12,144 bases of DNA from an uncultured Ruminococcus sp. (lineage in GTDB: Bacteria; Bacillota; Clostridia; Oscillospirales; Ruminococcaceae). Below are positions 11,987 through 12,144 of the stretch, piece by piece (position 1 is the stretch's first letter; each line of letters begins with the position of its first letter). The notes below the pieces were generated by a model. It had not been told where the DNA came from. It did no database searches and saw nothing but the letters and a program-made list of their open reading frames with translations. Location: NCBI GenBank assembly GCA_947175005.1, contig CAMWLD010000034.1, positions 1 through 12,144 of the forward strand, read 5' to 3'. A program made the position numbers and the translations under genes.

Positions 11987-12144
11987 ACAGCCCAGGAGGC
12001 GGCAAAAAAATTTTACACGCCCGGAAAAAAAGCAAAAAACGCCGTCGTGCATTTAACTTTCCATGCCATTCAACGAAAGCGGCGGTTTCGAAATAACAAT
12101 CAAAGCCGTCGTTTTCATATAGTTGAAGAGTTTTATGGATATGG
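11987..12144. other. Right-edge stretch without an assigned gene
   Basis: No T-run terminator is obvious after the SMI1/KNR4-type gene; a small CGAAA/TTTCG hairpin lies at about 12073-12091. A - strand frame entering from the right edge has protein-like codons for its first ~32 residues, but it then runs through low-complexity DNA into the 3' end of the previous gene. It is too short to call. Confidence 0.4.

Noticed and set aside
12063..12122. 19-codon + strand frame near the right edge
   Set aside because: No ribosome site and too short to judge.

Overview
The window looks like chromosomal DNA from an anaerobic clostridium of the Ruminococcus/Oscillospiraceae type. This is inferred from the heat-shock gene order hrcA-grpE-dnaK-dnaJ under a CIRCE operator, a surface-lipoprotein GH5 cellulase, strong AGGAGG-like ribosome sites and A/T-rich sigma-A promoters. 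No rRNA, tRNA, CRISPR array, insertion sequence or phage gene was seen.

Left region (1-3300, + strand). A sigma-A promoter at 71-99 and a leader hairpin precede four closely spaced genes. These encode a protein built from a duplicated ~69-residue unit, a GH5 endoglucanase lipoprotein, a protein with a possible PD-(D/E)XK nuclease-like core plus a C-terminal helix-turn-helix-like region (its start overlaps the cellulase stop as TAATG), and a small unknown protein. A terminator hairpin at 3268-3296 closes the run and lies 17 bases from the dnaJ stop coming from the other side.

Heat-shock region (3314-8400, - strand). Transcription runs hrcA, grpE, dnaK, dnaJ from a consensus promoter (TTGACA-N16-TATAAT). 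A perfect CIRCE lies just downstream of the -10 box. A degenerate second CIRCE lies upstream of the -35 box and an extra half-site lies in the leader. Between dnaK and dnaJ are a long hairpin and five tandem heptamers.

Accessory region (8600-12144, mixed). It holds a GNAT acetyltransferase, a convergent YafQ/DinJ-type toxin-antitoxin pair, a divergent small alarmone synthetase, a TSUP-type transporter split into two half-size genes, and an SMI1/KNR4-type protein. The alarmone synthetase appears to need a -1 frameshift: its N-terminal 27 codons have the good ribosome site, and a heptamer of canonical slippery form (CCCTTTT) sits in the right frame just before the stop. The GNAT and SMI1/KNR4 genes are unrelated but share a homologous promoter-leader.

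The items most worth a second look are the alarmone-synthetase frameshift, the shared leader, the multi-site CIRCE region, the heptamer array, the split transporter and the duplicated-unit protein with the cellulase and nuclease-like gene downstream.
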